From assembly GCA_005223045.1 (NCBI GenBank), contig NJBM01000015.1, positions 62,001 to 126,000 on the forward strand: 64,000 nucleotides of DNA, written 5' to 3'. This document shows, piece by piece, positions 35,219 through 43,402 of the stretch. Positions within the stretch are counted from its first letter, which is position 1, and every line of letters starts with the position of its first letter. The position numbers were made by a program, and so were the translations under genes. The notes under the pieces are model-generated. The model saw nothing but the letters and a program-made list of their open reading frames with translations. It had not been told where the DNA came from and did not search any database. This DNA is from Planctomycetes bacterium B3_Pla (GTDB lineage: Bacteria > Planctomycetota > Phycisphaerae > Sedimentisphaerales > Anaerobacaceae).

Positions 35219-35467
35219 TTAGGGATTCTCCGGGCTCTGGACGCCGGTATATTTACATTTCAGACACACTTTCCTGCCGCACGAACATGTTATTTCTATG
35301 ACGGCATATTCCGGATGATTTTCAAGGATATGCGCCTGTATCGCAGCCACCGGAGCACTTGTTAGTTGCGGCTCACCTGCGGCGGACTCGGGCGCCATGT
35401 CGAGAAAATATTGGCCTTCCAGTTCAACGTCGTCGCTTTTTAATATCCGTCCCAATGTTTCTGCCAT
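35219..35467 (-). CDS. Small protein with C-terminal CxC/CxxC motif
   Basis: An 82-residue protein from ATG 35467; a TTG at 35488 is the alternative. The N-terminal part is acidic and helical (MAETLGRILKSDDVELEGQY). The C terminus has VIEITCSCGRKVCLKCKY, a four-Cys arrangement that would suit a small zinc ribbon. It lies in the same direction as fliA and the small gene before it. I do not recognise the family, but the position between fliA and the lipoprotein genes suggests a regulatory or assembly role. Confidence 0.55.
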   Translation of the reverse strand: MAETLGRILKSDDVELEGQYFLDMAPESAAGEPQLTSAPVAAIQAHILENHPEYAVIEITCSCGRKVCLKCKYTGVQSPENP

Positions 35468-35505
35468 ATTCTTGTCCAACTTTCTCAACTGAGAACCGAT
35501 TGTCG

Positions 35506-35727
35506 TCAGGCACAGTAGTCAATCCCGTCGCTGTCCCGGCCCTTTGCGTTTTCGGGCTGTTCTTCCGGCAGAGTCTCTGTGTCCTCGGCGGTGTCGTCGT
35601 CTTCCGTGTTCTTTTGGTGCAATTGCTGCCGGTGCTTTCTTTCTTCGCGTCGTTTTGCAGGAGTCAGGCCCGTTATGTTCTGCAAACCGTCCACCGGCTT
35701 TATCATATTGGAATCATAATCTGCCAT
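35506..35727 (-). CDS. Small charged protein overlapping the fliA stop
   Basis: A 73-residue hydrophilic protein starting 14 bases inside the end of fliA, with GGAAAG before the ATG. It has a basic stretch (TPAKRREERKHRQQLHQKN) followed by an acidic stretch (TEDDDTAEDTETLPEEQPEN), with no predicted fold. Overlap with fliA implies coupled translation. The function is unknown. Confidence 0.55.
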   Translation of the reverse strand: MADYDSNMIKPVDGLQNITGLTPAKRREERKHRQQLHQKNTEDDDTAEDTETLPEEQPENAKGRDSDGIDYCA

Positions 35728-36535
35728 CTTTCCACTGCCTCAATTTCACGGACAAGTTGAATAGAGCACTCGCGTGCAGTTGACTGATGCGCGATTCGGT
35801 AATTTCCAGGATTTCGGCAATTTGTTTCATCGTAAGCTGCTGCCGGTAATAAAGCAGAGTAACGTGCCGTTGCTTCTCGGACAACTGTTGTATAGCCTCG
35901 GCCAACTTCTCCACAAGCTCTGCCCGTTCGATCTTCTCATCCGGGGTATTTGTATGCGGCGCCGCCAGGAGGTTGCCCAGCGAAGGCGCATCGTCTGCCG
36001 AACCGTCGAGAGACACAAAATGTTGCGCCCGGGCGTTTTCCAGGGTGTTATAAAGCTCTTCAATAGTTATCCCAAGCTGCTCGGCCAATTCGGAGTCAGT
36101 GGGCGCTGTGCCTGTCTGCTCGGTGATCTTCCGGCTGAGCTGCCGGGCATCACGAATCCGCTTGCTCAGATTTGCGGGCACGAAAGACCAGCCGCGCAAT
36201 TCATCAAGAATAGCCCCTCTGATCCTGATGTAGGCGTATGTCTTGAACTCAGCCTGGTGGGACGGATCGAAGTCGCGTGCGGCCCTGACAAGTCCGACCG
36301 TTCCCGCCGAGACCATGTCCTCAAACGACAACGGAGGTTTCAGATACGCAACCACCTGCCTGGCGATCTTGTGAACCATGGGCAAGAACCCGGTTATCTG
36401 TTCGTTGTCAACACCGCGCCGGACAGACTCTCTCTGGCCTGAATATGCGCGCAGTGCTGCGCTGTTCAGATGCCTTCGGCTCTTTTTGGTTGCCCTGTCT
36501 TCACAGAGGTTTTCAGCCTGTGCCGCCACTGTCAC
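35714..36535 (-). CDS. fliA: RNA polymerase sigma-28 factor for flagellar genes
   Basis: A 273-residue FliA/WhiG-type sigma factor. Region 2 is visible as LSFEDMVSAGTVGLVRAARD and FKTYAYIRIRGAILDELRGW, a very characteristic FliA string. Region 3 follows (RKITEQTGTAPTDSELAEQL), and region 4 has the HTH LTMKQIAEILEITESRISQL. It directs RNA polymerase to late flagellar promoters (TAAA-N15-GCCGATAA in other bacteria). The start is a GTG preceded by GGGGAAA, and it overlaps the small membrane protein gene upstream. An anti-sigma candidate lies at the end of the operon. Confidence 0.95.
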   Translation of the reverse strand: MTVAAQAENLCEDRATKKSRRHLNSAALRAYSGQRESVRRGVDNEQITGFLPMVHKIARQVVAYLKPPLSFEDMVSAGTVGLVRAARDFDPSHQAEFKTYAYIRIRGAILDELRGWSFVPANLSKRIRDARQLSRKITEQTGTAPTDSELAEQLGITIEELYNTLENARAQHFVSLDGSADDAPSLGNLLAAPHTNTPDEKIERAELVEKLAEAIQQLSEKQRHVTLLYYRQQLTMKQIAEILEITESRISQLHASALFNLSVKLRQWKDGRL

Positions 36536-36797
36536 TTTCCCCGGATCCTGCTTCGCGGTTCACACCTATATCGGAACCATCCTGCTGGTTCATCTGGTTT
36601 GCAATCATTGCATTAATCAAGATAGCGTTTACTGCTTTTACGGCCCACCCCCCTGCAATGTAGGCAAGCGTCGCCCCTATCAGCGCTCTTTTGCAACAGA
36701 CAAACGGCGTCAGGCCGCTGCCCCAGCCGATCAAGCTCACGACAAAAAAGCACACCACGGCAATGCTTACTGCAATTGAACGAACGTGTAACGGCAT
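36513..36797 (-). CDS. Small membrane protein between flhA and fliA
   Basis: A 94-residue protein; ATG 36797 follows AGAGGTG. Two hydrophobic helices (AVSIAVVCFFVVSLIGWGSG and ALIGATLAYIAGGWAVKAVN) are followed by a polar tail rich in Gly, Ser and Asp. It overlaps the fliA start by 23 bases. In many bacteria flhF and flhG occupy this place; neither is present. The function is unknown. Confidence 0.6.
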   Translation of the reverse strand: MPLHVRSIAVSIAVVCFFVVSLIGWGSGLTPFVCCKRALIGATLAYIAGGWAVKAVNAILINAMIANQMNQQDGSDIGVNREAGSGESDSGGTG

Positions 36798-36854
36798 AAT
36801 CACCTCTTGTCTCGTATCGAGCATATCATGTTGCATTTATCTCTCACATCGCCA

Positions 36855-38999
36855 TCACGTCGATGCCACGGCAAGCTTCTGCTCATTTTGCCCTGTCGAT
36901 CCAGCCGGCCGAATCGATACGGTTTCTACGGGTTCGACCTCGGTTCCAAGCACAATCTCGTCATAAGCGACGACGGGCAGCAGGGGCACCGTCCGCGACA
37001 ACATTTCCGCCAGCGACGAGCGCAACCTCGAATCACACAGTAGAACCGCCCCGTCGTGACCGTTATCCATCACCCGTTTCCAGGCCTGCGCAATACTCCT
37101 GCCGATGTCCATCGCCATCTCCGTCGGCAAAGCAAGAGTAATCCCATCGGCCTCCTGTTTTAAGGTTGAGGCCATTTGGTGCTCGAGCGCCGGCTCAAGC
37201 GTTATCGCCAATATCGTGCCGTTCTCGTTTTTGTGCAGCTCGGTAATGGTTCTGCTCAGGCGTTTGCGGACCATCTCCGTTAAAATGGCGACATTCCTGG
37301 TTTTCGAAGCATGTTCTCCGAGCGATTCGAGAATGGCTGTTAGTTCACGAATGGGTATGCCGTCCTTTATAAGCTTCTTGAGCAGACGTTGAAGCAATCC
37401 AATGGATACCTCTCGATCGGGTCCGACAACTTCTCCGACCAACGATGGCTGAGTCTTGCGAAGTCTGTCGATGAGAAGCTGCACGTCTTCCCGGGTCAAC
37501 AGATCGTCGGCGTGTTTTCGAAGCGTCTCGGACAGATGCGTAATAAAGACCGATTCGGGATCGATGACAGTATATCCGTTCAGTTCGGCATTTTCCTTGT
37601 TGGCCGGCGTGATCCACAAAGCCGGCAATCCATAGACAGGCTCGGTGGTCTCTATGCCCTCGATCTTGGCCTGCACGGCACCCGGATCCATTGCGAGGAA
37701 CATATCAGGCTCCAATCGCCCCGTCGCCACCGGCAACTCCGCGATTCGAACCTCATAAGCGGTCGGCTCGATGTTAATATTGTCCCGGATCCGAACCAGA
37801 GGGAAAATGACGCCGAATTGCTGGGCGAACTTTCTACGCAAAGCCCCGATGCGGTCAAAGATGGTGCTGTCCTTGCGAGGATCCACCAGGCCGATCAGCC
37901 GCACGCCGACCTGGACTGAAACTCTGTCAACATCCAGCAGGTCTTCAACGGGCTGTTTTTCAGCTTTTGCCCGCGGAGTCTCAGCTCGCTTCTGCTTGCG
38001 GTCCTTTTCGGATTGCGCCACCATGCGTCCAAGCAAAGCCGAACCGGCGCCCAACAACAGGAAAGGAATTTTGGGCAGACCGGGAACAAACGCCATCAAT
38101 ACGATTATAATAGCCGCAACAGTCAGCGGCTGGCTGGCTTTGAGAAACTGTTTGGACAGGTCCTGTCCGACGCTGTAGCGTGACGATATCTTGGTTACCA
38201 GGAATCCTGAACTTACCGCGATAATTACCGACGGTATCTGGCTTACCAGGCCGTCGCCGATGGAGAGAATCGAGTAAGTCTTCATGGCGCCGGCAATTGG
38301 AAGGCCCCGCGAGTAACCCATAGCTATGCCGCCAACTATGTTGACCGCCGTGATTATCATCCCGGCCTTGGCGTCGCCGCGAATGAATTTGCTGGCGCCG
38401 TCCATCGCGCCGTAGAACTCACTCTCCTTGACGATTTTCGCCCGGCGTTCGTTGGCCTGTGTTTCGGTAATAGTCCCGGCGTTAAGGTCCGCATCGATTG
38501 CCATTTGCTTGCCGGGCATGGCGTCAAGCGTGAAACGAGCGGCAACTTCACTTATCCGCTCGGCGCCTTTTGTGATTACAATGAATTGGATGATGACAAG
38601 AATTAAGAAAATCACCACACCGACAACAAAACTGCCGCCGGCGACGAAAGCTCCGAAGGTCTCAATGACCTTGCCGGCATTACCTTGCAGCAATATCAAC
38701 CTGGTCGAAGCCACGTTCAGGGAGAGACGAAACAGCGTCACGAAAAGAAGCAGCGAAGGGAACGTGGACAATTCGAGGGCCTCTCTTGATGACAGAGTGA
38801 CCACCAGAACGGCAATAGCCAATGATATACTGCAAGCCAGAAGTACATCCAATATCGGCGTTGGAAGGCGGATTAGAAGCGTGGCAAGGACGACAACCAT
38901 CCCGACTATCAGAATGATATTGCTATGGGACGCCAAAGGACCGCCGTCCCGGCTCGGATCGGGCGATCCCTGCAAATTTGATTGTGCTGATTCCGCCAT
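36855..38999 (-). CDS. flhA: Flagellar type III export gate protein FlhA
   Basis: A 714-residue protein of the FlhA/LcrD family, of usual length. The N-terminal half has about eight membrane helices (IILIVGMVVVLATLLIRLP and others) and the FHIPEP-type cytoplasmic loop, visible as ARFTLDAMPGKQMAIDADLN. The C-terminal half is the cytoplasmic ring domain that docks chaperone-substrate complexes (LLQRLLKKLIKDGIPIRELT). It couples proton flow to export of rod, hook and filament proteins. It begins 18 bases after fliN, with no fliO, fliP, fliQ, fliR or flhB between. Confidence 0.97.
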   Translation of the reverse strand: MAESAQSNLQGSPDPSRDGGPLASHSNIILIVGMVVVLATLLIRLPTPILDVLLACSISLAIAVLVVTLSSREALELSTFPSLLLFVTLFRLSLNVASTRLILLQGNAGKVIETFGAFVAGGSFVVGVVIFLILVIIQFIVITKGAERISEVAARFTLDAMPGKQMAIDADLNAGTITETQANERRAKIVKESEFYGAMDGASKFIRGDAKAGMIITAVNIVGGIAMGYSRGLPIAGAMKTYSILSIGDGLVSQIPSVIIAVSSGFLVTKISSRYSVGQDLSKQFLKASQPLTVAAIIIVLMAFVPGLPKIPFLLLGAGSALLGRMVAQSEKDRKQKRAETPRAKAEKQPVEDLLDVDRVSVQVGVRLIGLVDPRKDSTIFDRIGALRRKFAQQFGVIFPLVRIRDNINIEPTAYEVRIAELPVATGRLEPDMFLAMDPGAVQAKIEGIETTEPVYGLPALWITPANKENAELNGYTVIDPESVFITHLSETLRKHADDLLTREDVQLLIDRLRKTQPSLVGEVVGPDREVSIGLLQRLLKKLIKDGIPIRELTAILESLGEHASKTRNVAILTEMVRKRLSRTITELHKNENGTILAITLEPALEHQMASTLKQEADGITLALPTEMAMDIGRSIAQAWKRVMDNGHDGAVLLCDSRLRSSLAEMLSRTVPLLPVVAYDEIVLGTEVEPVETVSIRPAGSTGQNEQKLAVAST

Positions 39000-39017
39000 C
39001 GCGAGTCTTTCTCAGAG

Positions 39018-39413
39018 TCAAACCTCGGCGGTCTTGTCGGCGGCATCACCGAGACCGAGAATCTGTGTTATCTTGACGGCAAACCGACCATCCACCACTA
39101 CAATTTTTCCAGTGGCAAACTTGGCGTCTTTAAGGTACAAGTCGGCCGGCTCATCAATTGATTTTTCGAGTTTCACTACCGATCCCGGGCCAAGCTGCAA
39201 GAGCCGTTGGATCGATATCTCAGCTTCGCCGATAGCGACCGTGATAGGAACACCCATATCCAACAGGATATCGATACTTCCGCCGGCGCCGGCCGGCCCG
39301 GTCTCTACTGCTTCGGAAAATTCGACGGATTGTGCCTGCTGCTTGGCGTCCGCCTGCGCCGTATCTTCCTGCTGATCCTGTTGTTCTTCCACGGCTTGAG
39401 CTTCTTCTGCCAT
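39018..39413 (-). CDS. fliN: Flagellar motor switch protein FliN
   Basis: A 131-residue C-ring protein. The acidic, Gln-rich N terminus (EEAQAVEEQQDQQEDTAQAD) is typical of FliN. The SpoA domain follows: ILLDMGVPITVAIGEAEISI and LLQLGPGSVVKLEKSIDEPA, ending in VVDGRFAVKITQILG. FliN forms the base of the C-ring with FliM and binds export ATPase regulators. It lies between fliM and flhA on the same strand. Confidence 0.95.
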   Translation of the reverse strand: MAEEAQAVEEQQDQQEDTAQADAKQQAQSVEFSEAVETGPAGAGGSIDILLDMGVPITVAIGEAEISIQRLLQLGPGSVVKLEKSIDEPADLYLKDAKFATGKIVVVDGRFAVKITQILGLGDAADKTAEV

Positions 39414-39460
39414 ATTCCCATGTCCTTCAAGTTATTAAGCCTCTTACTCGGATTCACATC

Positions 39461-40432
39461 TTAATCTGCGGCACTAAAGTCTCTCTCTGTAATTGCGACA
39501 GCATACTTGTCGGCGGATTTTGCCAGCCAGCCATGACAGAAACTTCGGCCGTTTACAATCAGCTCGACCGGCTCATCGACTTTCTTGCCCAGCAACAACA
39601 CGTCGTTGACCTGCAGATTCATTATTTCTTCCAGGGCAAACGACGTGGAAGCCAGCTTAGTAGTGACAGATATCGGTATTTCGTGTAAACGACCAATAAG
39701 CGCCCTCGAAATCTCGTCGGCAGAGAGCTGCTCCACAGCTTCTGTGACTTTTCCCACCACCGAGTCCAGCACTCTGCACAGTATCACAAAGTAGGCTTCG
39801 GAACTGTCCCCTGATTCGTCCCTCTTGACATCGAAAGAGATTCTACACAGTTCTTCTGTGCCGCACAGCTCAAGGGGCCATCGTCCTCTGACAACACTTT
39901 CGGCCGGACGAAAATCGCCGGATGCGTGAGCAGCGGAAAACGCTTCGATCAGAGCGGAGGTCAGATCCAGCAATAACGATTCTTCCAGTTGCGACAAGGC
40001 CTTGTCTGAATCCTCTTCGGATTCGGAATCGCCAAGCAATTGTCTGGCCCAAATGCGCGCGGTTTTTTCAGGTGAGCCAATAAGTCCGAGCGGATGCTCC
40101 CGGTCGGCGCCGAAGACAAGGTAATAATCCATCCGTTCGTTATCAGAGGACTGGCCAGAAAATTCATCTGCAAAGTGCTGGGTGATCCCAGTGATTGTTA
40201 CATCATACCGGCTGCGGCACCAGTCAGTGAATTTTGCCGCCATCGCCGAAGCTACTGCTTGTGCGAAATCATCGAGTTTAGCAAGCTGTTCGCTACCGAA
40301 GTAGTGAGGATCGTGCCAATTGTATTGAGCAGCCTCTGTCTGTGTGGTATCTTCCACCGGCTCAGTGCCAACGGCAGCGAGAAGCTGATGTATCTTTTCC
40401 CTGCTCAGGCTGTTAGTTGCTCTACTACTCAT
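39461..40432 (-). CDS. fliM: Flagellar motor switch protein FliM
   Basis: A 323-residue C-ring protein. The N-terminal segment has SLSREKIHQLLAAVG, a short motif in place of the typical CheY-binding LSQxEIDxLL. The middle CheC-like domain and a C-terminal SpoA domain (LASTSFALEEIMNLQVNDVL and VDEPVELIVNGRSFCHGWLA) follow. It transmits the chemotaxis signal to rotor direction. Its ATG overlaps the fliL stop (ATGA). Confidence 0.9.
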   Translation of the reverse strand: MSSRATNSLSREKIHQLLAAVGTEPVEDTTQTEAAQYNWHDPHYFGSEQLAKLDDFAQAVASAMAAKFTDWCRSRYDVTITGITQHFADEFSGQSSDNERMDYYLVFGADREHPLGLIGSPEKTARIWARQLLGDSESEEDSDKALSQLEESLLLDLTSALIEAFSAAHASGDFRPAESVVRGRWPLELCGTEELCRISFDVKRDESGDSSEAYFVILCRVLDSVVGKVTEAVEQLSADEISRALIGRLHEIPISVTTKLASTSFALEEIMNLQVNDVLLLGKKVDEPVELIVNGRSFCHGWLAKSADKYAVAITERDFSAAD

Positions 40433-41019
40433 TGTACGGGGAATTCCTTAATTAAGACCCGTTTGATTCGAGGTTTGGAATTAGGAAAAAGCTTATCGTT
40501 GAAACCTTCAAGTATGCGCGACTGAATACTCTTGAGGTTCTTGTCGCCTCTGATGTCTTCGATACTCAGACCGGAAAGAAATACAGTGAGCCAGTTTATT
40601 AAAATGGGTTTTTTCTCATCAAGAAAGGCGACGCCCTTCTTTTTGTCCACGCTGGAACTCATCTCAAGTGTCAGAGTGGCCCGAACATAGCGCGATACGG
40701 TGGGCTCATCAAGATTTGCGACAACAGGGTCCAAATCATAATACCAGACTTCCCCAAAGTCATTTGTCGATCCACTATCTGCTTCAAGATAATCCGCCTG
40801 GGTCGATTCATCGGGCTTAGCATCGGCTCCGTCTGCGTCAGGCGTGCCGGGACCGTCAAATAATCGGCCGAGACCAAAGCCGGCGCCGGCGCATAGTGTT
40901 ACGACTACAACAGGCACTATCCAAGTCAGGAGCCTGCCGATCAGGGACTTCTTTTCACTCTTTTCGGCTTCCGGTTCCTGTTGTTCTTGCTGCTCTTTTG
41001 CCTCGTCCACATCTGCCAT
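40429..41019 (-). CDS. fliL: Flagellar basal-body-associated protein FliL
   Basis: A 196-residue protein. ATG 41019 is placed six bases after GAGG; a TTG at 41031 is less likely. One N-terminal helix (LLTWIVPVVVVTLCAGAGFG) anchors a periplasmic domain whose core (VVANLDEPTVSRYVRATLTL and IQSRILEGFNDKLFPNSKPR) matches FliL. It stabilises stator units around the rotor. It is in an operon with fliM, coupled by ATGA overlap. Confidence 0.92.
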   Translation of the reverse strand: MADVDEAKEQQEQQEPEAEKSEKKSLIGRLLTWIVPVVVVTLCAGAGFGLGRLFDGPGTPDADGADAKPDESTQADYLEADSGSTNDFGEVWYYDLDPVVANLDEPTVSRYVRATLTLEMSSSVDKKKGVAFLDEKKPILINWLTVFLSGLSIEDIRGDKNLKSIQSRILEGFNDKLFPNSKPRIKRVLIKEFPVQ

Positions 41020-41055
41020 CTTTTGCCTCAATTATCTGTCACAAGGACGCTGTAA

Positions 41056-42528
41056 TCACACCGGCTGTAGAGAACCTTCTCGTCTATAACGGTGCATTCT
41101 ATCTCGCAATGTTCGGTCGCTGATACCCAGAACCTTTGCCGCTTTGGTCCGGTTGCCTCCCGTCTGACGCAAAGTGTCCAGTATTGCCCGCCGTTCCACT
41201 TGCTCAAGGGGCACTCCTCCCAGTCCGGGATCACTGCTCGCGGGATTCGAGCACGGCGAGTCGTATGCAACGCACTCTTGCTGCGCCAGCGGTTGCAGCT
41301 CATCGAAGAGCCACGATACATCAGCTAATGACAGGGTTTCGCCGACCCCCAGAATAAGCGATGTTCGCACGACATTTCGCAGTTGCCGAACATTGCCGGG
41401 CCAATGATATTTAGTAAAAATACCCATCATCGCCGGATCGAGCCTGGTTATGCGACGCTGTACCTCGCGGGCATAGAGATTGACAAAATACCACACGAGG
41501 TCGGACAGGTCATCCTTACGCTCTCTCAGAGGACTGATTGCCAGTCTTACTCCGCTTAATCGATAATAAAGATCCTGGCGGAACCTGCCCTGCTGAACTT
41601 CCTGCAATAAATCCTTATTCGTAGTACTTATTATGCGAACATCGACTCTGACGCTCTCGTTTCCGCCGACACGCTCAAAATCCTGCTGTTCGAGCACTCG
41701 CAACAGCTTGGCCTGGAACCTTATGGGGGTTTCGGTAATCTCATCCAGGAGTAAGGTCCCGCCATGAGCCATCTCGAACCGGCCCCTGCGCCGCGCGTGC
41801 GCGCCGGTGAAAGCGCCCTTCTCGTGGCCGAAGAGTTCGCTTTCAAGAAGCGAATCACTTAACGCCGCACAATTGATCTTGATATACGGCCCCTGGGCTC
41901 TTTTGCTTCTATGGTGGACCATGTAAGCGATCAGCTCTTTGCCCGTACCACTGTCACCGCTTACCAGGACCGGCGCCGAAGTTGGAGCTATTCTCTCGGC
42001 CAGATCGATGGTTTTGACCAGATTTGCACTCCTGCCCACAATCCTGTAAAGGCAGTGCGTGTCCTCATTAGCCAAAGCTGCTGTCGAGACTGCGTGGTTA
42101 GGCAGGAAAGTATCCAGCAGGGTCTCTATTTTTTCGCGGGCCGGCGGCTTAATCAGAAAATCGCAACAACCCTGGCGAACGGCGCTGACTGCCGTCTCGA
42201 CAATTCGATGCTGGTTTTGAGGCCCCGACTTCGGGCAGTCCGTTATCATAACCACCGGCAGCTCAGGCCAATTTGCCCTGATTCTGCCAAGCAGCTTAAA
42301 ACCGTCTCCTGCCCGACCGGCCCGGTCCCCTCCCGGACGTATCGTATCGCTGGTAAACACAAAATCACAACTGCCCCTGCCGATGAAATCAAGCGCACTT
42401 TCCTTATCGCCGACGAGATGCCCACGGATTCCTTTACGAGCTAAAATCTCGAGCATCAGCCGAGCCAGTTCAGGATCGTTATCGACTATCAATACATTCG
42501 CAATATCTTCTTGCTTGCCTGTGTTCAT
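41056..42528 (-). CDS. Sigma-54-dependent response regulator (NtrC/FlgR type)
   Basis: A 490-residue activator with receiver, AAA+ and Fis-type HTH domains. ATG 42528 is preferred because it lies just after the stop of the preceding gene; a longer frame would overlap it. The receiver keeps the acidic pair (LIVDNDPELA) and the Lys (DFLIKPP), while the loop after the presumed phosphoacceptor Asp (FVFTSDTIRPGG) is extended. The AAA+ domain has GDSGTGKELIAYMVH and the sigma-54 contact motif GAFTGA. The C terminus ends with an HTH (TKAAKVLGISDRTLRDRMH). It is embedded in the flagellar operon, so it probably activates flagellar sigma-54 promoters. Confidence 0.93.
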   Translation of the reverse strand: MNTGKQEDIANVLIVDNDPELARLMLEILARKGIRGHLVGDKESALDFIGRGSCDFVFTSDTIRPGGDRAGRAGDGFKLLGRIRANWPELPVVMITDCPKSGPQNQHRIVETAVSAVRQGCCDFLIKPPAREKIETLLDTFLPNHAVSTAALANEDTHCLYRIVGRSANLVKTIDLAERIAPTSAPVLVSGDSGTGKELIAYMVHHRSKRAQGPYIKINCAALSDSLLESELFGHEKGAFTGAHARRRGRFEMAHGGTLLLDEITETPIRFQAKLLRVLEQQDFERVGGNESVRVDVRIISTTNKDLLQEVQQGRFRQDLYYRLSGVRLAISPLRERKDDLSDLVWYFVNLYAREVQRRITRLDPAMMGIFTKYHWPGNVRQLRNVVRTSLILGVGETLSLADVSWLFDELQPLAQQECVAYDSPCSNPASSDPGLGGVPLEQVERRAILDTLRQTGGNRTKAAKVLGISDRTLRDRMHRYRREGSLQPV

Positions 42529-42544
42529 ATCGCCTGTTCCGGCC

Positions 42545-43402
42545 TCACTCACTTCCGGCATCCTCCAGATCAGCAATCAACTTATAAGGTTCTTCTTTCA
42601 GGTACCAATCGATTAGTTTGGCCTGGGCCGTGGCCATTTCCGACCACGGTGAATTAGGGTATTCCGTGATTAGCTGCCCGTACGTTTTCGCCGCTGCGGG
42701 CAGATCGTTGCCGCGCAGGCAGTTTCCTATTTGAAACAGAACCCAGGCCCTGTTCCGAGACGAACCGGCGTCGTCAGGATCTTCACGTTTCAGCACCTCC
42801 TGGTAAAACACAGCAGCTTCTTTCAGGTTCCCACCGAGAAACAGAACCTCTCCCAACTCAAAAGGACTGGAGACTTTCTCGGGATTCTCGGACAAGCCGG
42901 CCATAATCTGCAAAGTCTGGGCGGTGATCGACCTATACGGCAACTTTGGCTCGATTTCACTTTTCCCCTCTCCTTTCTCCACCGTCATCGATGCCGGAGT
43001 TTTATCGGGCTTAATCGCCGGAGTCTCATCGAGAACAATGACAGGCTCTGGGGCCTTCTTCAGCGGCTCGAACTCAACAGAGCGGATGTGTTCGATCAGC
43101 CGTCTGAGTTCATATTTGCTTTTATCATCCTTCCGCCCCTTGGCGAAACTGATATCAGCCCGCCACAATTGGCGACTGTGAGGACTACTTGAATCCGTCA
43201 CAACAACAGGAGTGCTCTGCGCCGATTCCCGGCCGGTCTCAGCAACGGGATTCGCAGAAGCAGTACCGACAAGAGACGTTAAGAGTCGTAACGGCAGGAA
43301 CGTAAAGCAAAATATGTAAAGGCAGAAGTTGAAACCCAAAGCTGCGGAACTCTTGAGTTTCGCATCATGCCCATTTCCTGGATCTGTGTTTCTTATTCTC
43401 AT
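42545..43402 (-). CDS. TPR-containing protein in flagellar operon
   Basis: About 285 residues. The ATG at 43402 overlaps the preceding stop (ATGA); an ATG at 43408 is also possible. A hydrophobic N-terminal segment (FNFCLYIFCFTFLPLRLLTS) is a signal or anchor. The C-terminal part has TPR-type repeats (FELGEVLFLGGNLKEAAVFY and ALQ/YPNSPW-type helices). It probably works with the large TPR protein encoded before it. No flagellar family name was recognised. Confidence 0.7.
   Translation of the reverse strand: MRIRNTDPGNGHDAKLKSSAALGFNFCLYIFCFTFLPLRLLTSLVGTASANPVAETGRESAQSTPVVVTDSSSPHSRQLWRADISFAKGRKDDKSKYELRRLIEHIRSVEFEPLKKAPEPVIVLDETPAIKPDKTPASMTVEKGEGKSEIEPKLPYRSITAQTLQIMAGLSENPEKVSSPFELGEVLFLGGNLKEAAVFYQEVLKREDPDDAGSSRNRAWVLFQIGNCLRGNDLPAAAKTYGQLITEYPNSPWSEMATAQAKLIDWYLKEEPYKLIADLEDAGSE

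Noticed and set aside
38428-39375. 315-residue plus-strand reading frame
   Set aside because: It is antisense to flhA and fliN, both of which carry clear family signatures.
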